Translations under genes and position numbers: made by a program
Assembly: GCF_031583145.1 (NCBI RefSeq)
Contig: NZ_CP134050.1
Location: forward strand, 3,795,501-3,859,500
Direction of reading: 5' to 3'
Length of the DNA: 64,000 bases
Origin: Brevibacillus brevis
GTDB lineage: Bacteria > Bacillota > Bacilli > Brevibacillales > Brevibacillaceae
The notes under the pieces: model-generated
The model's input: the letters and a program-made list of their open reading frames with translations, nothing else
Told to the model about the DNA's origin: nothing
Databases searched by the model: none
Shown: one piece after another, positions 51,184 through 61,242 of the stretch
Numbering within the stretch: position 1 is the stretch's first letter
Layout: every line of letters begins with the position of its first letter

Positions 51184-52533
51184 TTACAGTCTATGCACGC
51201 CGTCCTTAAACATGCTCCCCCTCACTTCGAACGAAGGAAACATGTCCCAGCTCGCACACGCCGGGCTGAGCAATACAACGTCACCCGAGTCGGCCAACCG
51301 GGAAGCAGCAAGAACGGCTTTTTCCACAGTATCGACATGGATGCGCTCGTTAATCCCTGCTTCTTTGGCCCGTTCGAGCAAAATCGGAGCTGTCTGTCCG
51401 AGAGCGACCACCGCCTTTACCCTGCCCTGGATGACAGGAACCAGCTCGCGGAAGTCAATGCCCCGATCCAGCCCTCCGCAGATCCAGACCACCTTTTCCT
51501 TGCACGCCTGAAGCGCTCTGGAAGCTGCCTCCGGATTGGTCGCCTTCGAATCGTTAAAGTACTTTACCCCGTTTTTGACAGCGACAAACTCCATCCGATG
51601 CTCCACTCCCGGGAAGGTGGCGAGCACCTGTGCGATGGATCGCTTGTCCGCTCCCGCCAGCCTGGTAACGATGACGGCGGCCAGGGCGTTGTCCAGATGA
51701 GGCACGGTGATGTCCTTCACTTGGACGATCTCTTCCCGCTGTCCATCTCCGTCCACGAACACGATCGTCCCCTGGTCCACGTACGCTCCGCGCGGTACGG
51801 CCCGGGTCTTGCTGAAGTAATAGGCACGCGCGGAGAGCTCTCCGCATTTTTCCAGCACTTCCGGCTGATCGTACGGAAGAACCGCAGCGTCCTGATCCGT
51901 TTGGTTCGCAAACATCTTGCACTTCGCCGAGAGGTATTCGTCCATCGTGTGATGGTAGTCCAGATGGGCCGGATACAAATTCAACAGCACCCCGATGCGC
52001 GGGCGAAACTCCCTCGTGCCCATCAATTGAAAGCTGCTCAGCTCCGCTACCAGCCATTCGTCTTCCTTGGCCACTTCGGCCAAACCGCACAGAACGGTGC
52101 CGATATTTCCCCCGACCATGGCCGGGATCCCCGCTTCCTGGAGGATGAGTCCTACCAAGGTAGTAGTGGTCGTCTTCCCGTTTGAGCCGGTGATCCCGAT
52201 GAGAGGGGCTTTCGCGATCTGATAGGCCAGTTCGACTTCGGTCACGACCGGAATGCCGAGCTCCATCGCTTTTGCAACAGGCGGAGCTTCGTAAGGAATT
52301 CCCGGGTTTTTGACGACGAGTGAAATCCCCGGATGGATGAGGTCTTCCGGATGGGATCCGCAGATGACCGGCATGCCGAGCTCCTCCAGCTCTTCGCAGC
52401 CGACGGCCTCCTCCCGCGGTTTTTTATCATTGACGACGACATTCGCACCAAAGCGGTGGAGCAGTTTTGCCACTGCCACACCGCTTTTCGCCATACCGAT
52501 TACAACAACCTTTTGATTATGATAGCGGTTCAT
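51184..52533 (-). CDS. murD: UDP-N-acetylmuramoylalanine-D-glutamate ligase MurD
   Basis: This 449-residue ATP-dependent ligase adds D-Glu. It has an N-terminal Rossmann domain ([18 protein letters not shown]), central ATPase ([37 protein letters not shown]) and C-terminal domain ([39 protein letters not shown]). The ATG at 52533 overlaps the mraY stop by 4 bases, giving translational coupling. Confidence 0.96.
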   Translation of the reverse strand: MNRYHNQKVVVIGMAKSGVAVAKLLHRFGANVVVNDKKPREEAVGCEELEELGMPVICGSHPEDLIHPGISLVVKNPGIPYEAPPVAKAMELGIPVVTEVELAYQIAKAPLIGITGSNGKTTTTTLVGLILQEAGIPAMVGGNIGTVLCGLAEVAKEDEWLVAELSSFQLMGTREFRPRIGVLLNLYPAHLDYHHTMDEYLSAKCKMFANQTDQDAAVLPYDQPEVLEKCGELSARAYYFSKTRAVPRGAYVDQGTIVFVDGDGQREEIVQVKDITVPHLDNALAAVIVTRLAGADKRSIAQVLATFPGVEHRMEFVAVKNGVKYFNDSKATNPEAASRALQACKEKVVWICGGLDRGIDFRELVPVIQGRVKAVVALGQTAPILLERAKEAGINERIHVDTVEKAVLAASRLADSGDVVLLSPACASWDMFPSFEVRGSMFKDGVHRL

Positions 52534-53501
52534 CGGATTGTCACCACCTCGAGGTATACGCCAAGTCCGGCAAAGATCATGCCGACCAGCCAAAACGTCA
52601 CGACGACGCGCCACTCCGACCAGCCCGTCAGCTCAAAATGGTGATGGAGAGGACTCATCCGGAAGATGCGTTTTCCTCTCGTTTTAAACGACACGACCTG
52701 CATGATGACCGAGAGTGTCTCGACGACGAATACGCCGCCGATAATGGCGAGCAACAGCTCCGTTTTGGTCATGATGGCAATCCCCGCCAACGCTCCGCCC
52801 AAGCCGAGAGAACCGGTGTCGCCCATGAAGACGCGCGCCGGATGGGCGTTGAAGACGAGAAATCCGAGTACAGCCCCTACGACAGCCGCACTGAAAATCG
52901 CGGTATCGTAATCCTGTCCGAACCAGGCGATGATGGCGTACGCGCCGAACGCAATCGCGCCGGTACCCGCGAGAAGTCCGTCCAATCCGTCCGTAATGTT
53001 GACGGCATTGGTGGTTCCCACGAGCAGGAACAAGAGGAACGGGAAATAGAAATAGCCAAGCTCCAGCTTCCACGGAGTTCCAGGCAGATGCAGGGACGTA
53101 TCGTGGCCCATGAGCAAGAGCAGAATGTAAGCCAAAATCCCCAGCACAATTTGTCCCGCGAACTTTTGCCTCGCGGTCAGTCCCAAATTGCGTTTCTTTC
53201 TGATTTTAATAAAGTCATCCAGAAAACCGATGAGTCCGTATCCAAGCGTCACCAGCAGCAGGAAGTAGACTTCCATGTTGGCATTGGCAAACTTTAACAC
53301 GGTAAAAATGAGTGCCAAAAGAATGATGGTTCCGCCCATCGTTGGGGTACCAGCCTTCTTTTGATGGGATTGCGGACCTTCTTCCCGGATCGCCTGCCCG
53401 AATTTGAGGCGGCGAAGGACCGGGATAAACAGAGGACCGATGAGTACGGCGATGAGAAACGCGGCGACGATCGTGACGATGAGTACGTTGTCAGCGAACA
53501 T
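52530..53501 (-). CDS. mraY: Phospho-N-acetylmuramoyl-pentapeptide transferase MraY
   Basis: This 323-residue integral membrane enzyme with 10 TM helices makes lipid I from UDP-MurNAc-pentapeptide and undecaprenyl phosphate. Catalytic residues are in [29 protein letters not shown] and [23 protein letters not shown] is the first cytoplasmic loop. The ATG at 53501 follows AAAGGAGG. Confidence 0.97.
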   Translation of the reverse strand: MFADNVLIVTIVAAFLIAVLIGPLFIPVLRRLKFGQAIREEGPQSHQKKAGTPTMGGTIILLALIFTVLKFANANMEVYFLLLVTLGYGLIGFLDDFIKIRKKRNLGLTARQKFAGQIVLGILAYILLLLMGHDTSLHLPGTPWKLELGYFYFPFLLFLLVGTTNAVNITDGLDGLLAGTGAIAFGAYAIIAWFGQDYDTAIFSAAVVGAVLGFLVFNAHPARVFMGDTGSLGLGGALAGIAIMTKTELLLAIIGGVFVVETLSVIMQVVSFKTRGKRIFRMSPLHHHFELTGWSEWRVVVTFWLVGMIFAGLGVYLEVVTIR

Positions 53502-53547
53502 GCCCGAACCTCCTTTCTTGCGATGCATCTAGGAATCGCATCTGTCT

Positions 53548-55026
53548 CTATTCTTGGTTGTACGTGGCGATCGCTTCCCGCGCAACTTCACGGTCGTCAA
53601 ACGGCAGTACTTGATCTTTGATGATTTGGTATGTCTCGTGGCCTTTTCCGGCAATCAGGATGACGTCGCCGGGTTGCGCCTTCGAAACGGCGAAATGGAT
53701 GGCTTCTCGCCGGTCGACTACGGCCGTGTAGCGCTCCTGCTCGACTTCATCGAGCCCAGCAAGCATATCGTCAATGATCGCTTGCGGATCCTCGGAGCGC
53801 GGATTATCTGACGTTAAGACGGAGTGGTCCGCGTACTTCGTTGCGATCCTGGCCATAATCGGGCGCTTGGTTCGGTCGCGGTCCCCGCCGCAGCCCACGA
53901 TGCAAAAAATGCGCTGCTTGGCGAATTCCTTGACGGTTGCGAGGGCGTTCTCCAGACTGTCTGGCGTATGGGAATAGTCCACCAAGACAGCAAACGGCTG
54001 CCCCGCATCTACCGCTTCGAAACGTCCATTGACTCCGGGCACCGACTCCAGACTGTTTTTGATTGCCTCGAGCGGGACGTTTTCCGCGAGTGCCACTGCG
54101 GTCGCCGCCAACGCGTTGTACACGTTGAACTTGCCCATCAGCTTCAGATTCATCCGCACGCTTCCGGCGAAAGTCTGCGCGGTAAAGGAAGTGCCCTTGC
54201 TTGTAATTTCGATGTCCGTCGCACGCACATCCGCCTCTTGATCGATCCCGTACGTGATGACGCGGGCGGGCGTCACCGTGGCGTACAGCTTCGACGCATC
54301 GTCGTCGGCATTCAACACAGCCGTCTTCAGCCGATCGGGATCATAGCTATTGCCCAATTGGGAAAACAGCAGGGATTTGGCGTAGCGGTAGTTTTCCATC
54401 GTCTTGTGGTAATCCAGGTGATCCTGCGTCAAATTGGTGAAGACTGCCGTATGTACATCGCAGCCCCGTACGCGCCCCATTTCCAACGCGTGAGAGGAGA
54501 CTTCGATGATAGCGTATTCCGTGTTCACGTCGCGCATACGGCGGAAGCTTTTTTGCAAATCCAGCGCATCCGGGGTCGTATTTTTGACGTCTTCCGTGAC
54601 ATCCCCGATCCGCATGTGGATCGTGCCGATCAGCCCGGTCACCCGCTGCCTATCGCGCAAAATCTTGTCGATCAGGTGCGTGGTCGTGGTTTTTCCGTTC
54701 GTCCCAGTCACACCGATCAGCTTCAGTTCACGCGTGGGAGAGCCGTAAAAACGGTCAGCCAGCATGGCCATTGCCCGCCGTGTATCCGGCACTTTGACAA
54801 CAGTCGCTGGCACGTCCAAATCTCTTTCGGATAGTACGGCGACGGCTCCTTGTTGAACCGCTTGGGCCGCAAACGAATGTCCATCCACGGTATATCCAGT
54901 CAGACAGACAAACAAACAGCCGGGTTGAACCTGGCGCGAGTCTGCTGTCAAACCTGTAATCTCCATGCTGTCATCCCCTGTGATCGTTACCGGCAACAGA
55001 GGCATGAGCAGATCCCGTAGAAACAT
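53548..55026 (-). CDS. murE: UDP-MurNAc-tripeptide synthetase MurE (meso-DAP adding)
   Basis: This 492-residue ligase adds the third stem residue. It has VTGTNGKTTTTHLID (ATP), EVSSHALEMGRV, and the TSDNPRSEDP motif; DNPR marks meso-diaminopimelate specificity. GCGGDRDRTKRPIM and GKGHETYQII are also conserved. The ATG at 55026 has GGGGTG 8 bases upstream. It is separated from spoVD by a 120-base gap with a long hairpin (55082-55128). Confidence 0.95.
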   Translation of the reverse strand: MFLRDLLMPLLPVTITGDDSMEITGLTADSRQVQPGCLFVCLTGYTVDGHSFAAQAVQQGAVAVLSERDLDVPATVVKVPDTRRAMAMLADRFYGSPTRELKLIGVTGTNGKTTTTHLIDKILRDRQRVTGLIGTIHMRIGDVTEDVKNTTPDALDLQKSFRRMRDVNTEYAIIEVSSHALEMGRVRGCDVHTAVFTNLTQDHLDYHKTMENYRYAKSLLFSQLGNSYDPDRLKTAVLNADDDASKLYATVTPARVITYGIDQEADVRATDIEITSKGTSFTAQTFAGSVRMNLKLMGKFNVYNALAATAVALAENVPLEAIKNSLESVPGVNGRFEAVDAGQPFAVLVDYSHTPDSLENALATVKEFAKQRIFCIVGCGGDRDRTKRPIMARIATKYADHSVLTSDNPRSEDPQAIIDDMLAGLDEVEQERYTAVVDRREAIHFAVSKAQPGDVILIAGKGHETYQIIKDQVLPFDDREVAREAIATYNQE

Positions 55027-55081
55027 GAAACAGGCACCCCATTCTCCAACTAGTATAGACAAAAATTTGGCGATTTGTTCA

Positions 55082-55128
55082 AAGGCGGAGGTAGAGATGC
55101 TCGTAGAAAAGCCTACCCCCTCCGCCTT
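55082..55128 (-). terminator. Long hairpin between spoVD and murE, weak terminator
   Basis: Arms AAGGCGGAGGTAG (55082-55094) and CTACCCCCTCCGCCTT (55113-55128) pair almost fully. The minus-strand tail is only TTTG, so it may attenuate rather than stop spoVD transcripts before murE. Confidence 0.55.
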
Positions 55129-55146
55129 CGAAATCTCATTTTATAG

Positions 55147-57075
55147 CTAATTGCTCAATTTGTCACCAAGGTAGATACGAATTTTTCCGCCTTCGTCGAT
55201 TTTCACGCCAGGTGCCGGAGACTGCTGGATGACGTACTTTCCTTTGCCCGAGACGACCAGCGGCAGAGTCTCGTACGTGGTGGCGACGTCCTGCATCGTT
55301 TGGCCCACCATGTTGGGAACTTCAATCGGGCTTTTCTCCCCGAGCGCCTTGTTGATTTCTTTGGATATGCCGTCTTTCCGCTTGGGCACGCCCAGATGCT
55401 GCAGGGATGACTCGATGATGCTCTTGACGCTCGGTGCGGCGATGAGCCCCCCAAACGCCAGCGCCTTCGGGTTGTCGACGGCAAAGTAGACCAGAATCTG
55501 CGGGTCGTCGGCAGGAGCGAATCCGATAAAAGAAACGATGTACTCTCCATCGACGTAACGTCCGTTCTTGACCTTCTGGGCGGTCCCGGTCTTTCCTCCC
55601 ACCCTGTATCCTTCGATGTACGCCTTGTTTCCCGTGCCTTGAGCGACGACGCTCTCGAGCGCGTAGCGGACCTTCGCTGATGTCTCCGGCGTGATGACCT
55701 GCCTGACCTCTGTCGGCAATGTCCTGCCTATTACGTCGTGCGTCACGCTGTCGCGCCATTCCTTCGCGACGAACGGCTTCATCAGCTTGCCCCCGTTGAT
55801 CGCGGCAGATACCGCCGCCATCTGCTGGATCGGCGTGACGGAGACGCCCTGTCCGAAAGAAGTGGTTCCCAGCTCGACCGGCCCGACGCGGTTCAGATTG
55901 AACAGCAGCCCGTTCTCCTCCCCGATCAAATCGATGCCAGTCTTCTGGCCAAAGCCGAACTTCTTGATGTAGTCAAAGAGACGTTCCTTCTGAAGCCGCT
56001 GCCCCATCGTCACGAAGCCGGGGTTGCAGGAGTTCTCCACGACCTCAAGCATCGTTTCCTGGCCGTGTCCTTGCCGCTTCCAGCAGCGCAGCCGCTTCCC
56101 TGCGACGGTAATATACCCGGGGTCGTAAAACCCTTCATTCAGATTGACGACCCCTTCATTCAGCGCCGCCGCCAATGTGACGATCTTGAATGTCGAACCG
56201 GGCTCGTACGTCTTCCAGATCGGCAAATTGCGGTTGTACACTTCAGAGGGATAATTTCTGTACTGATCAGGCTGGAAGGTGGGGCGGCTGCCCATCCCCA
56301 GTATTTCCCCTGTCTTCGGATTCATCGCGATGGCAAGAACGTCGTCGGGCTGATAGGCCACTACTGCCTGGTCCAGCTCCCGCTCGATGAAGGACTGGAT
56401 GCTGCTGTCCAGGGTCAAGTACATGTCCATCCCGTTCACCGGCGCCACGTATTCTTCCGAGCCGCCCGGCATCACACGGCCTTTTGCGTCAGACGGGAAG
56501 GAAATATGGCCTTCCGTTCCTTTCAAAAACGGGTCGTAAATTCGCTCAAGTCCGGTCAATCCCTGATTGTCGATTCCAGTGAAGCCGAGGATGTGCGCCG
56601 CCATCGAGCCGTTCGGATAAAACCGCTTGGTATCCCCTGCCAGATAGATGCCCGGCAGATTCAGCTCCTGAATCTTTTGCGCCTTCTCCACCGAGAGCTT
56701 TTTGCCGCCGGGGATCTGGTCGTTGCTCATGCCTTTTTTCGTGATCGCTTTGTATACTTCATCCTCCGGCTGCTCCAGAATGACGGCCAGCTGCCTCGCT
56801 GTCTCCTTGGCATCCTTCAACTGTGCGGGCACGGATACGAGCGTGGGCACGCTGATGTTGGTCACGAGCTCATTTCCGTCCCGGTCGAGGATCCTCCCGC
56901 GATTCGGCTTGAATTTGATTTCCCGATCAAGCAGATCGTCCGCCATCTGCGCCAGTTTCGGACCTTCTATCAACTGCACGTACCCCAGGCGGGTAATGAG
57001 GGCAGTATACATCACAATCCCGATGATCATTGCCACAAAAATGCGTCGGCGTACGGTAGCATTGGATACCCGCAA
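55147..57075 (-). CDS. spoVD: Sporulation-specific penicillin-binding protein SpoVD
   Basis: This 642-residue class B PBP cross-links spore cortex peptidoglycan. After an N-terminal TM anchor it has a pedestal domain (RGRILDRDGNELV), transpeptidase motifs STFK (EPGSTFKIVTL), SCN (VENSCNPGF) and KTG (GGKTGTAQKV), and one C-terminal PASTA domain (about 578-640: PNMVGQTMQDVATTYETL). One PASTA and the position after pbpB are typical of SpoVD. The start is TTG at 57075, 7 bases after a G-run ribosome site that is locked in a hairpin stem (57081-57128), which suggests translational control. Confidence 0.93.
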   Translation of the reverse strand: MRVSNATVRRRIFVAMIIGIVMYTALITRLGYVQLIEGPKLAQMADDLLDREIKFKPNRGRILDRDGNELVTNISVPTLVSVPAQLKDAKETARQLAVILEQPEDEVYKAITKKGMSNDQIPGGKKLSVEKAQKIQELNLPGIYLAGDTKRFYPNGSMAAHILGFTGIDNQGLTGLERIYDPFLKGTEGHISFPSDAKGRVMPGGSEEYVAPVNGMDMYLTLDSSIQSFIERELDQAVVAYQPDDVLAIAMNPKTGEILGMGSRPTFQPDQYRNYPSEVYNRNLPIWKTYEPGSTFKIVTLAAALNEGVVNLNEGFYDPGYITVAGKRLRCWKRQGHGQETMLEVVENSCNPGFVTMGQRLQKERLFDYIKKFGFGQKTGIDLIGEENGLLFNLNRVGPVELGTTSFGQGVSVTPIQQMAAVSAAINGGKLMKPFVAKEWRDSVTHDVIGRTLPTEVRQVITPETSAKVRYALESVVAQGTGNKAYIEGYRVGGKTGTAQKVKNGRYVDGEYIVSFIGFAPADDPQILVYFAVDNPKALAFGGLIAAPSVKSIIESSLQHLGVPKRKDGISKEINKALGEKSPIEVPNMVGQTMQDVATTYETLPLVVSGKGKYVIQQSPAPGVKIDEGGKIRIYLGDKLSN

Positions 57076-57080
57076 AGCGA

Positions 57081-57128
57081 GTCCCCCCTCGAATAGGTTG
57101 TCTGATTTACCCTATTCGTCGGGGGGAC
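57081..57128 (-). promoter_or_regulatory. Hairpin sequestering the spoVD ribosome-binding site
   Basis: Arms 57081-57097 and 57111-57128 pair over 16 bp (GTCCCCCC with GGGGGGAC, CGAATAGG with CCTATTCG, small internal loop) around a 13-base loop. In the minus-strand RNA the 3' arm carries the GGGGGG Shine-Dalgarno of spoVD, 7 bases before its TTG. No U-tract follows, so it is not a standard terminator. Confidence 0.6.
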
Positions 57129-57168
57129 GACTTAGAACTATGGTGGTTTTTCCTGCGGCCACATGAGC

Positions 57169-59664
57169 TTATTGCACCGTGTTTTCCTGGCCGCTCTGGT
57201 CCGTTTCGTTTTTGGACTGCCCGGCATGGCCCTGAGCACCAGTTGTGCCGTTAGTGCCGGTGGCGCCTGTCGTACCGGCGGCGCCCCCTGTTCCTGCCGA
57301 ATTCGTCGTTCCTGCCTGTGTTCCTGTGGCGCTGCCAGCGGACGTCGTTCCTGTGGTCGTTGTACCAGGCGGAATGCCAGCCTGTCCATCTGGCGGCGGA
57401 GCGCCCGTCTGGCCGGTCGGCGGCGGCGGTGGTTCGGATTCGGATCGCAAGGTGACCAGCAATTGCTCGGACCCTGTCAGCACCGTGCCCGGGGCAATAT
57501 TTTGCGAGACGACGAAACCAGAGCCTGTCGCCCGCACCGGAATGCCTGCCAACGAGCCGAATTCCAGGACATCACGCATGGACTTTCCGGTGAAGTCCGG
57601 CATTTTCGAGCCTTTGACGCGGTCCGTCACCAGGACGACCTGGGTGCCCGTGACTACTTTTTCATAAGGTTTCGGATATTGATCGACGATTTTGGTGCCC
57701 GTGCCAATGACGGAAACCGTCAGATTGTCTTGCTTGGCCCGAAGCTGCGCAGCCGTGTTGGACATCCCTACGAACTTCGGCAGCGTCACTTCCTGCAGGG
57801 GAACCGATGCCGCTGCCTGTGCCGAAGCTGTCGTTTTTCCCGCTTTGGAACCAGTCGACTGGGTCAGCTTGGCGTCAGGCTGCTGCTGCAAGTATTGCAG
57901 ACTGCGTTCCATGACGGATTTGAAGATTGGCGAGATGATCAGCTTGCTCCATGTTCCGTACCACTCGTCGGTCGACGGATCATCCACCACGATATACACG
58001 AGCAGACGGGGATTGTCTTTCGGCGCAAATCCGATGAAGGAGGCGATGTAGTGCCCTTCCATGATTTTTCCGGTATTCGGATCATACTTTTGCGCAGTAC
58101 CGGTTTTCCCCGCCACATGGTACCCTTCGATTTGGTAGGATCGCCCAGTACCGGCCTCCCCTTCCACCACCGACTCCAGAATGTCCCGCGTCTTCTTGGC
58201 AGTGGACTCACTCACCACGCGTCTCACCACTTCGCGCCCTGTCCGTTCGATGACGGCGTTCGTATGCGGATCTCGCAACTCTTTTACGATGTGCGGCTTC
58301 AGCAGCTCCCCGCCGTTTGCGATTGCGCCCACGGCCGCGATCTGTTGAACGGCGGTCACCGTCACCCCTTGTCCGAACGTCGTAACTGCCCAGTCGCGAG
58401 GGGACCGCGGATTTTCGAGGTTGATCAGGTTTCCTTTTTTCTCGTACGGCAGCTCGATCCCGGTAGTCGCGCCCATCCCGAATTTGTCGAAATACTGTTT
58501 GAGCCTTTCGAGCTTGAGCTTTTCATACCCGAGAATGACAAAGAGAACGTTACTGGAGCGCTGCACGCCCTCCAGGTAGCTGATGCGTCCCCATCCAAGC
58601 CCGTTGTTGTGGTCGCGGATCGGAATCTGGCCCTTGATCGTATACGTACCGGAATTGTACGTATCGTTCGGATTGAACAAGCCTTCCTCGATGGCCGCAG
58701 CCAGTGTGATAATTTTGAACGTAGACCCCGGTTCAAACATCGTAGTCACCGCGTGGTTCGTATAGTTCGTGATGCCGGTGTAGTACGTGTTTGGATTGAA
58801 TTGCGGGCGGTTGCCCATCGCCAGAATCTCGCCTGTTTGCGGATCGGACACCACGACTGTCAGCGCTTTTGGCTTGAAGTCACGCTCCGCCTTGTCCAAG
58901 GCCTGTTCGACATAGTCCTGGATCTGCCTGTCGATTGTCAGGTAGACGTTGTCCCCGTCCTTGGCTGGCTTGTACTTGCGTTCGCCGTCGGGAAGCTGGT
59001 AGCCCGCCCCGTCCATCATGATCTCCATTTCGCCCTTTTCTCCCCGCAGCTCCTTGTCCAGCTGCAGCTCGATTCCCATCTTGGGCTCTCCATCGATATC
59101 AAGGTACCCCAGGACGTGGGCGGCGAAGCTGTTGTTCGGATAGAAACGGCGGGTCGTCTCCGTCAAGTAAATCCCTGGCAATTGATTCGTGTCGACTTGC
59201 TGGCCGCTGGGCAGCTTGGGAAACTGGGCCGCATGGATCTGTTCCTTTTGCTCCTCCGTAATCTGCATGCCCGGTCGCCCGAGCAGAACGACCTTGGACT
59301 TCGGATTGGTCAGCGGTCCCAGCAATTGCTCCACCGGCGCATTCAGAATTTTGGACAGCGTCTGTGCCGTATAGTACGGATCTTTGACGAAATCCTGATC
59401 TTTATCGTTCAAGGGCTTCAACCGGGCGTTGACCGTATACGCCTTGCCCTCGTAGGCGAGTATTTCCCCATTGCGGTCCAGGATCGCTCCTCGTTTGGGC
59501 TTGAGCGTCTTCTCCCAATCCCATTGCCCGCTTGCGTACTCCATGATTTTCGCCGCTTCCACCGTCTGAATCCACCATACCCGGAAGCTCAAACCGGAGA
59601 AGATCAGAATCGTACACAGGGCGAGTACCAAGATCCGCCAGTTCACGCGTCGTTTTGCTTCCAC
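57169..59664 (-). CDS. pbpB: Division transpeptidase PBP2B with long Gly/Thr-rich tail
   Basis: This 831-residue class B PBP is the septal transpeptidase. It has a TM anchor, pedestal (KRGAILDRNGEILAYEG), STFK (EPGSTFKIITL), SSN (QRSSNVLFV) and KTG (AGKTGTAQKY) motifs, and two PASTA domains (about 630-740). After that come some 85 residues rich in Pro, then Gly, Thr and Ala (TGTTSAGSATGTQAGTT), ending GQENTVQ, which makes it over 100 residues longer than B. subtilis PBP2B. GTG at 59664 has GGAG 9 bases upstream. A terminator separates it from ftsL. Confidence 0.94.
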   Translation of the reverse strand: MEAKRRVNWRILVLALCTILIFSGLSFRVWWIQTVEAAKIMEYASGQWDWEKTLKPKRGAILDRNGEILAYEGKAYTVNARLKPLNDKDQDFVKDPYYTAQTLSKILNAPVEQLLGPLTNPKSKVVLLGRPGMQITEEQKEQIHAAQFPKLPSGQQVDTNQLPGIYLTETTRRFYPNNSFAAHVLGYLDIDGEPKMGIELQLDKELRGEKGEMEIMMDGAGYQLPDGERKYKPAKDGDNVYLTIDRQIQDYVEQALDKAERDFKPKALTVVVSDPQTGEILAMGNRPQFNPNTYYTGITNYTNHAVTTMFEPGSTFKIITLAAAIEEGLFNPNDTYNSGTYTIKGQIPIRDHNNGLGWGRISYLEGVQRSSNVLFVILGYEKLKLERLKQYFDKFGMGATTGIELPYEKKGNLINLENPRSPRDWAVTTFGQGVTVTAVQQIAAVGAIANGGELLKPHIVKELRDPHTNAVIERTGREVVRRVVSESTAKKTRDILESVVEGEAGTGRSYQIEGYHVAGKTGTAQKYDPNTGKIMEGHYIASFIGFAPKDNPRLLVYIVVDDPSTDEWYGTWSKLIISPIFKSVMERSLQYLQQQPDAKLTQSTGSKAGKTTASAQAAASVPLQEVTLPKFVGMSNTAAQLRAKQDNLTVSVIGTGTKIVDQYPKPYEKVVTGTQVVLVTDRVKGSKMPDFTGKSMRDVLEFGSLAGIPVRATGSGFVVSQNIAPGTVLTGSEQLLVTLRSESEPPPPPTGQTGAPPPDGQAGIPPGTTTTGTTSAGSATGTQAGTTNSAGTGGAAGTTGATGTNGTTGAQGHAGQSKNETDQSGQENTVQ

Positions 59665-59791
59665 GTCGTCTCACTCCATTACCCCTATAATCGTCGCCCT
59701 CTCCAAGCGACTTGGCTGCCATCTCTTCTGATGCCGAAAAGGGAACGGTCCGCCATGCGCGGTTTCCGAAAGAAAAACTGATTCCGCTAAG

Positions 59792-59826
59792 AAAAAATGT
59801 TACCCGCGATGAACGCCAGTAACATT
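59792..59826 (-). terminator. Terminator between ftsL and pbpB
   Basis: An 8-bp stem AATGTTAC/GTAACATT with further pairing inside, followed on the minus strand by six T residues, 5 bases after the ftsL stop. Confidence 0.78.
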
Positions 59827-59830
59827 CTGA

Positions 59831-60241
59831 TTAAGGTTGTTTTGATTGTGCCTGCGCAGAGGTTCCTGGCTGCGCATTGGAATGTCCCAGCACGTGCACC
59901 GCGTCCGGGTTGAATACCATGCCCTGACGCTCCGCTTCGCTTTGGATTCGATCGCGGCTGCTCATCTGTTCGATCTGAAGTTTGACAGCCGAATTTTTTT
60001 CCGCCATGAGCCGATTTTCTTTCTTGGTGCTCTGAATGTCGTAGTTGTACTGAGATATTTGCGAGTAGCGCATACCGACCAGACCCAATCCAATGACCGT
60101 GATCGAGATGAAAAGCAGGTACAGCAGCTTTTCCCCCGTCGGAATCGTAGGCTTGATCCGGATGGTCCGTTTGGTTTTCGTTACGGTCCGTGACTGTTGT
60201 TCAACTTCGACAGCCAGGTTGCCGCGATAGTAGTAGCTCAT
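59831..60241 (-). CDS. ftsL: Cell-division protein FtsL
   Basis: This 136-residue bitopic protein has a basic N-terminal tail (KTKRTIRIKP), one TM helix (LLYLLFISITVIGLGLVGM) and an external leucine-zipper-like coiled-coil (NYDIQSTKKENRLMAEKNSAVKL). It forms a complex with DivIB and DivIC. ATG at 60241 follows AAGGAGAGAG. It starts 39 bases after rsmH, the usual Bacillales order. Confidence 0.92.
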   Translation of the reverse strand: MSYYYRGNLAVEVEQQSRTVTKTKRTIRIKPTIPTGEKLLYLLFISITVIGLGLVGMRYSQISQYNYDIQSTKKENRLMAEKNSAVKLQIEQMSSRDRIQSEAERQGMVFNPDAVHVLGHSNAQPGTSAQAQSKQP

Positions 60242-60280
60242 CGCTTTCTCTCTCTCCTTTTCCCAATGCTCTTCGCGTAC

Positions 60281-61216
60281 CTAGAGCTTTTCGGCCACAC
60301 GCAGCTTGGCGGATCGTGCACGCGGATTGGCTTCCAGCTCTTCTTCGGAAGGCAGGACCGGCTTGCGGGTGATTACTTTTACGGTTGCGGTGTTTCCGCA
60401 CGCACAGATGGGAAACGACGGCGGGCATGTACACCCTTTGGACTTGTCTTGAAACACTTGCTTGCAGATGCGGTCCTCCAGCGAATGGAAGGTGATGACA
60501 CTGACTCTGCCCCCCGGACGGAGGACGTCGATGGCATCGATGACTGCTTCTTTAAACGCATTCAACTCGTCATTGACTGCGATTCGGATGGCCTGGAAGG
60601 TGCGCTTCGCCGGATGTGGACCCGTACGCCGTGCGGCAGCCGGAATTCCTTCCTTGATCAGCTCGACCAGCTCACCTGTCGTCTTGACGGGCTGTTTTGC
60701 CCGGTACTGAACGATTTGCCGGGCAATTCGCCGGGAAAATTTCTCTTCCCCGTATTCCCAGATGATTTTGGCGATCTCCTCTTCGCCCCACTCGTTGACG
60801 ATGTCATAGGCGGTCAAAGGCGCTTGCTGGTCCATCCGCATGTCCAGCGGCGCATCGGCGTTGTAGCTGAAGCCGCGCTCCCCCTCATCCAGTTGAGGAG
60901 ATGACACCCCCAAGTCGAACAGTACGCCGTCGACTCCGTCCAGCCCGAGGTCGCTTACTATATCTTTGATATGGCGAAAATTGCTTTTCACCAGCGTGAC
61001 TCTATCCATGACAGAGGACAAGCGCTCGCGGGCATTGTCCAGCGCCCAGTCGTCCTGATCGATGGCAATCAGACGACCGCCTTCTGTCAGTCTGGATGCG
61101 ATCAGGCTGCTGTGTCCGGCTCCGCCCAACGTACAATCCACGTAAATTCCGCCCGGCCGGATGTTCAGCCCGTCGACGGCTTCGTCTCTCAGTACGGTTA
61201 CATGATGAAACGACAA
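60281..61216 (-). CDS. rsmH: 16S rRNA (cytosine1402-N4)-methyltransferase RsmH
   Basis: This 311-residue SAM-dependent methyltransferase (MraW) modifies C1402 of 16S rRNA in the P site. It has [26 protein letters not shown] (SAM), [29 protein letters not shown] and [15 protein letters not shown] at 61216 is preferred because GGAG is 8 bases upstream; a GTG three codons earlier is possible. It follows mraZ by 26 bases. Confidence 0.95.
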   Translation of the reverse strand: MSFHHVTVLRDEAVDGLNIRPGGIYVDCTLGGAGHSSLIASRLTEGGRLIAIDQDDWALDNARERLSSVMDRVTLVKSNFRHIKDIVSDLGLDGVDGVLFDLGVSSPQLDEGERGFSYNADAPLDMRMDQQAPLTAYDIVNEWGEEEIAKIIWEYGEEKFSRRIARQIVQYRAKQPVKTTGELVELIKEGIPAAARRTGPHPAKRTFQAIRIAVNDELNAFKEAVIDAIDVLRPGGRVSVITFHSLEDRICKQVFQDKSKGCTCPPSFPICACGNTATVKVITRKPVLPSEEELEANPRARSAKLRVAEKL

Positions 61217-61242
61217 GATCGTCACTCCCGTTCTTCTTGCTG

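Noticed and set aside
57081-57128. Calling the pbpB/spoVD hairpin a rho-independent terminator
   Set aside because: There is no T-tract after either arm; instead the 3' arm is the spoVD ribosome site.
57169-57440. Low-complexity Gly/Thr codons at the pbpB 3' end as a frameshift artefact
   Set aside because: The frame stays open to a stop at the expected place and no other frame shows similarity.
57163-59781. An 872-codon plus-strand open frame antisense to pbpB
   Set aside because: The minus strand encodes a full PBP2B; the antisense frame is a by-product of GC-rich third positions.
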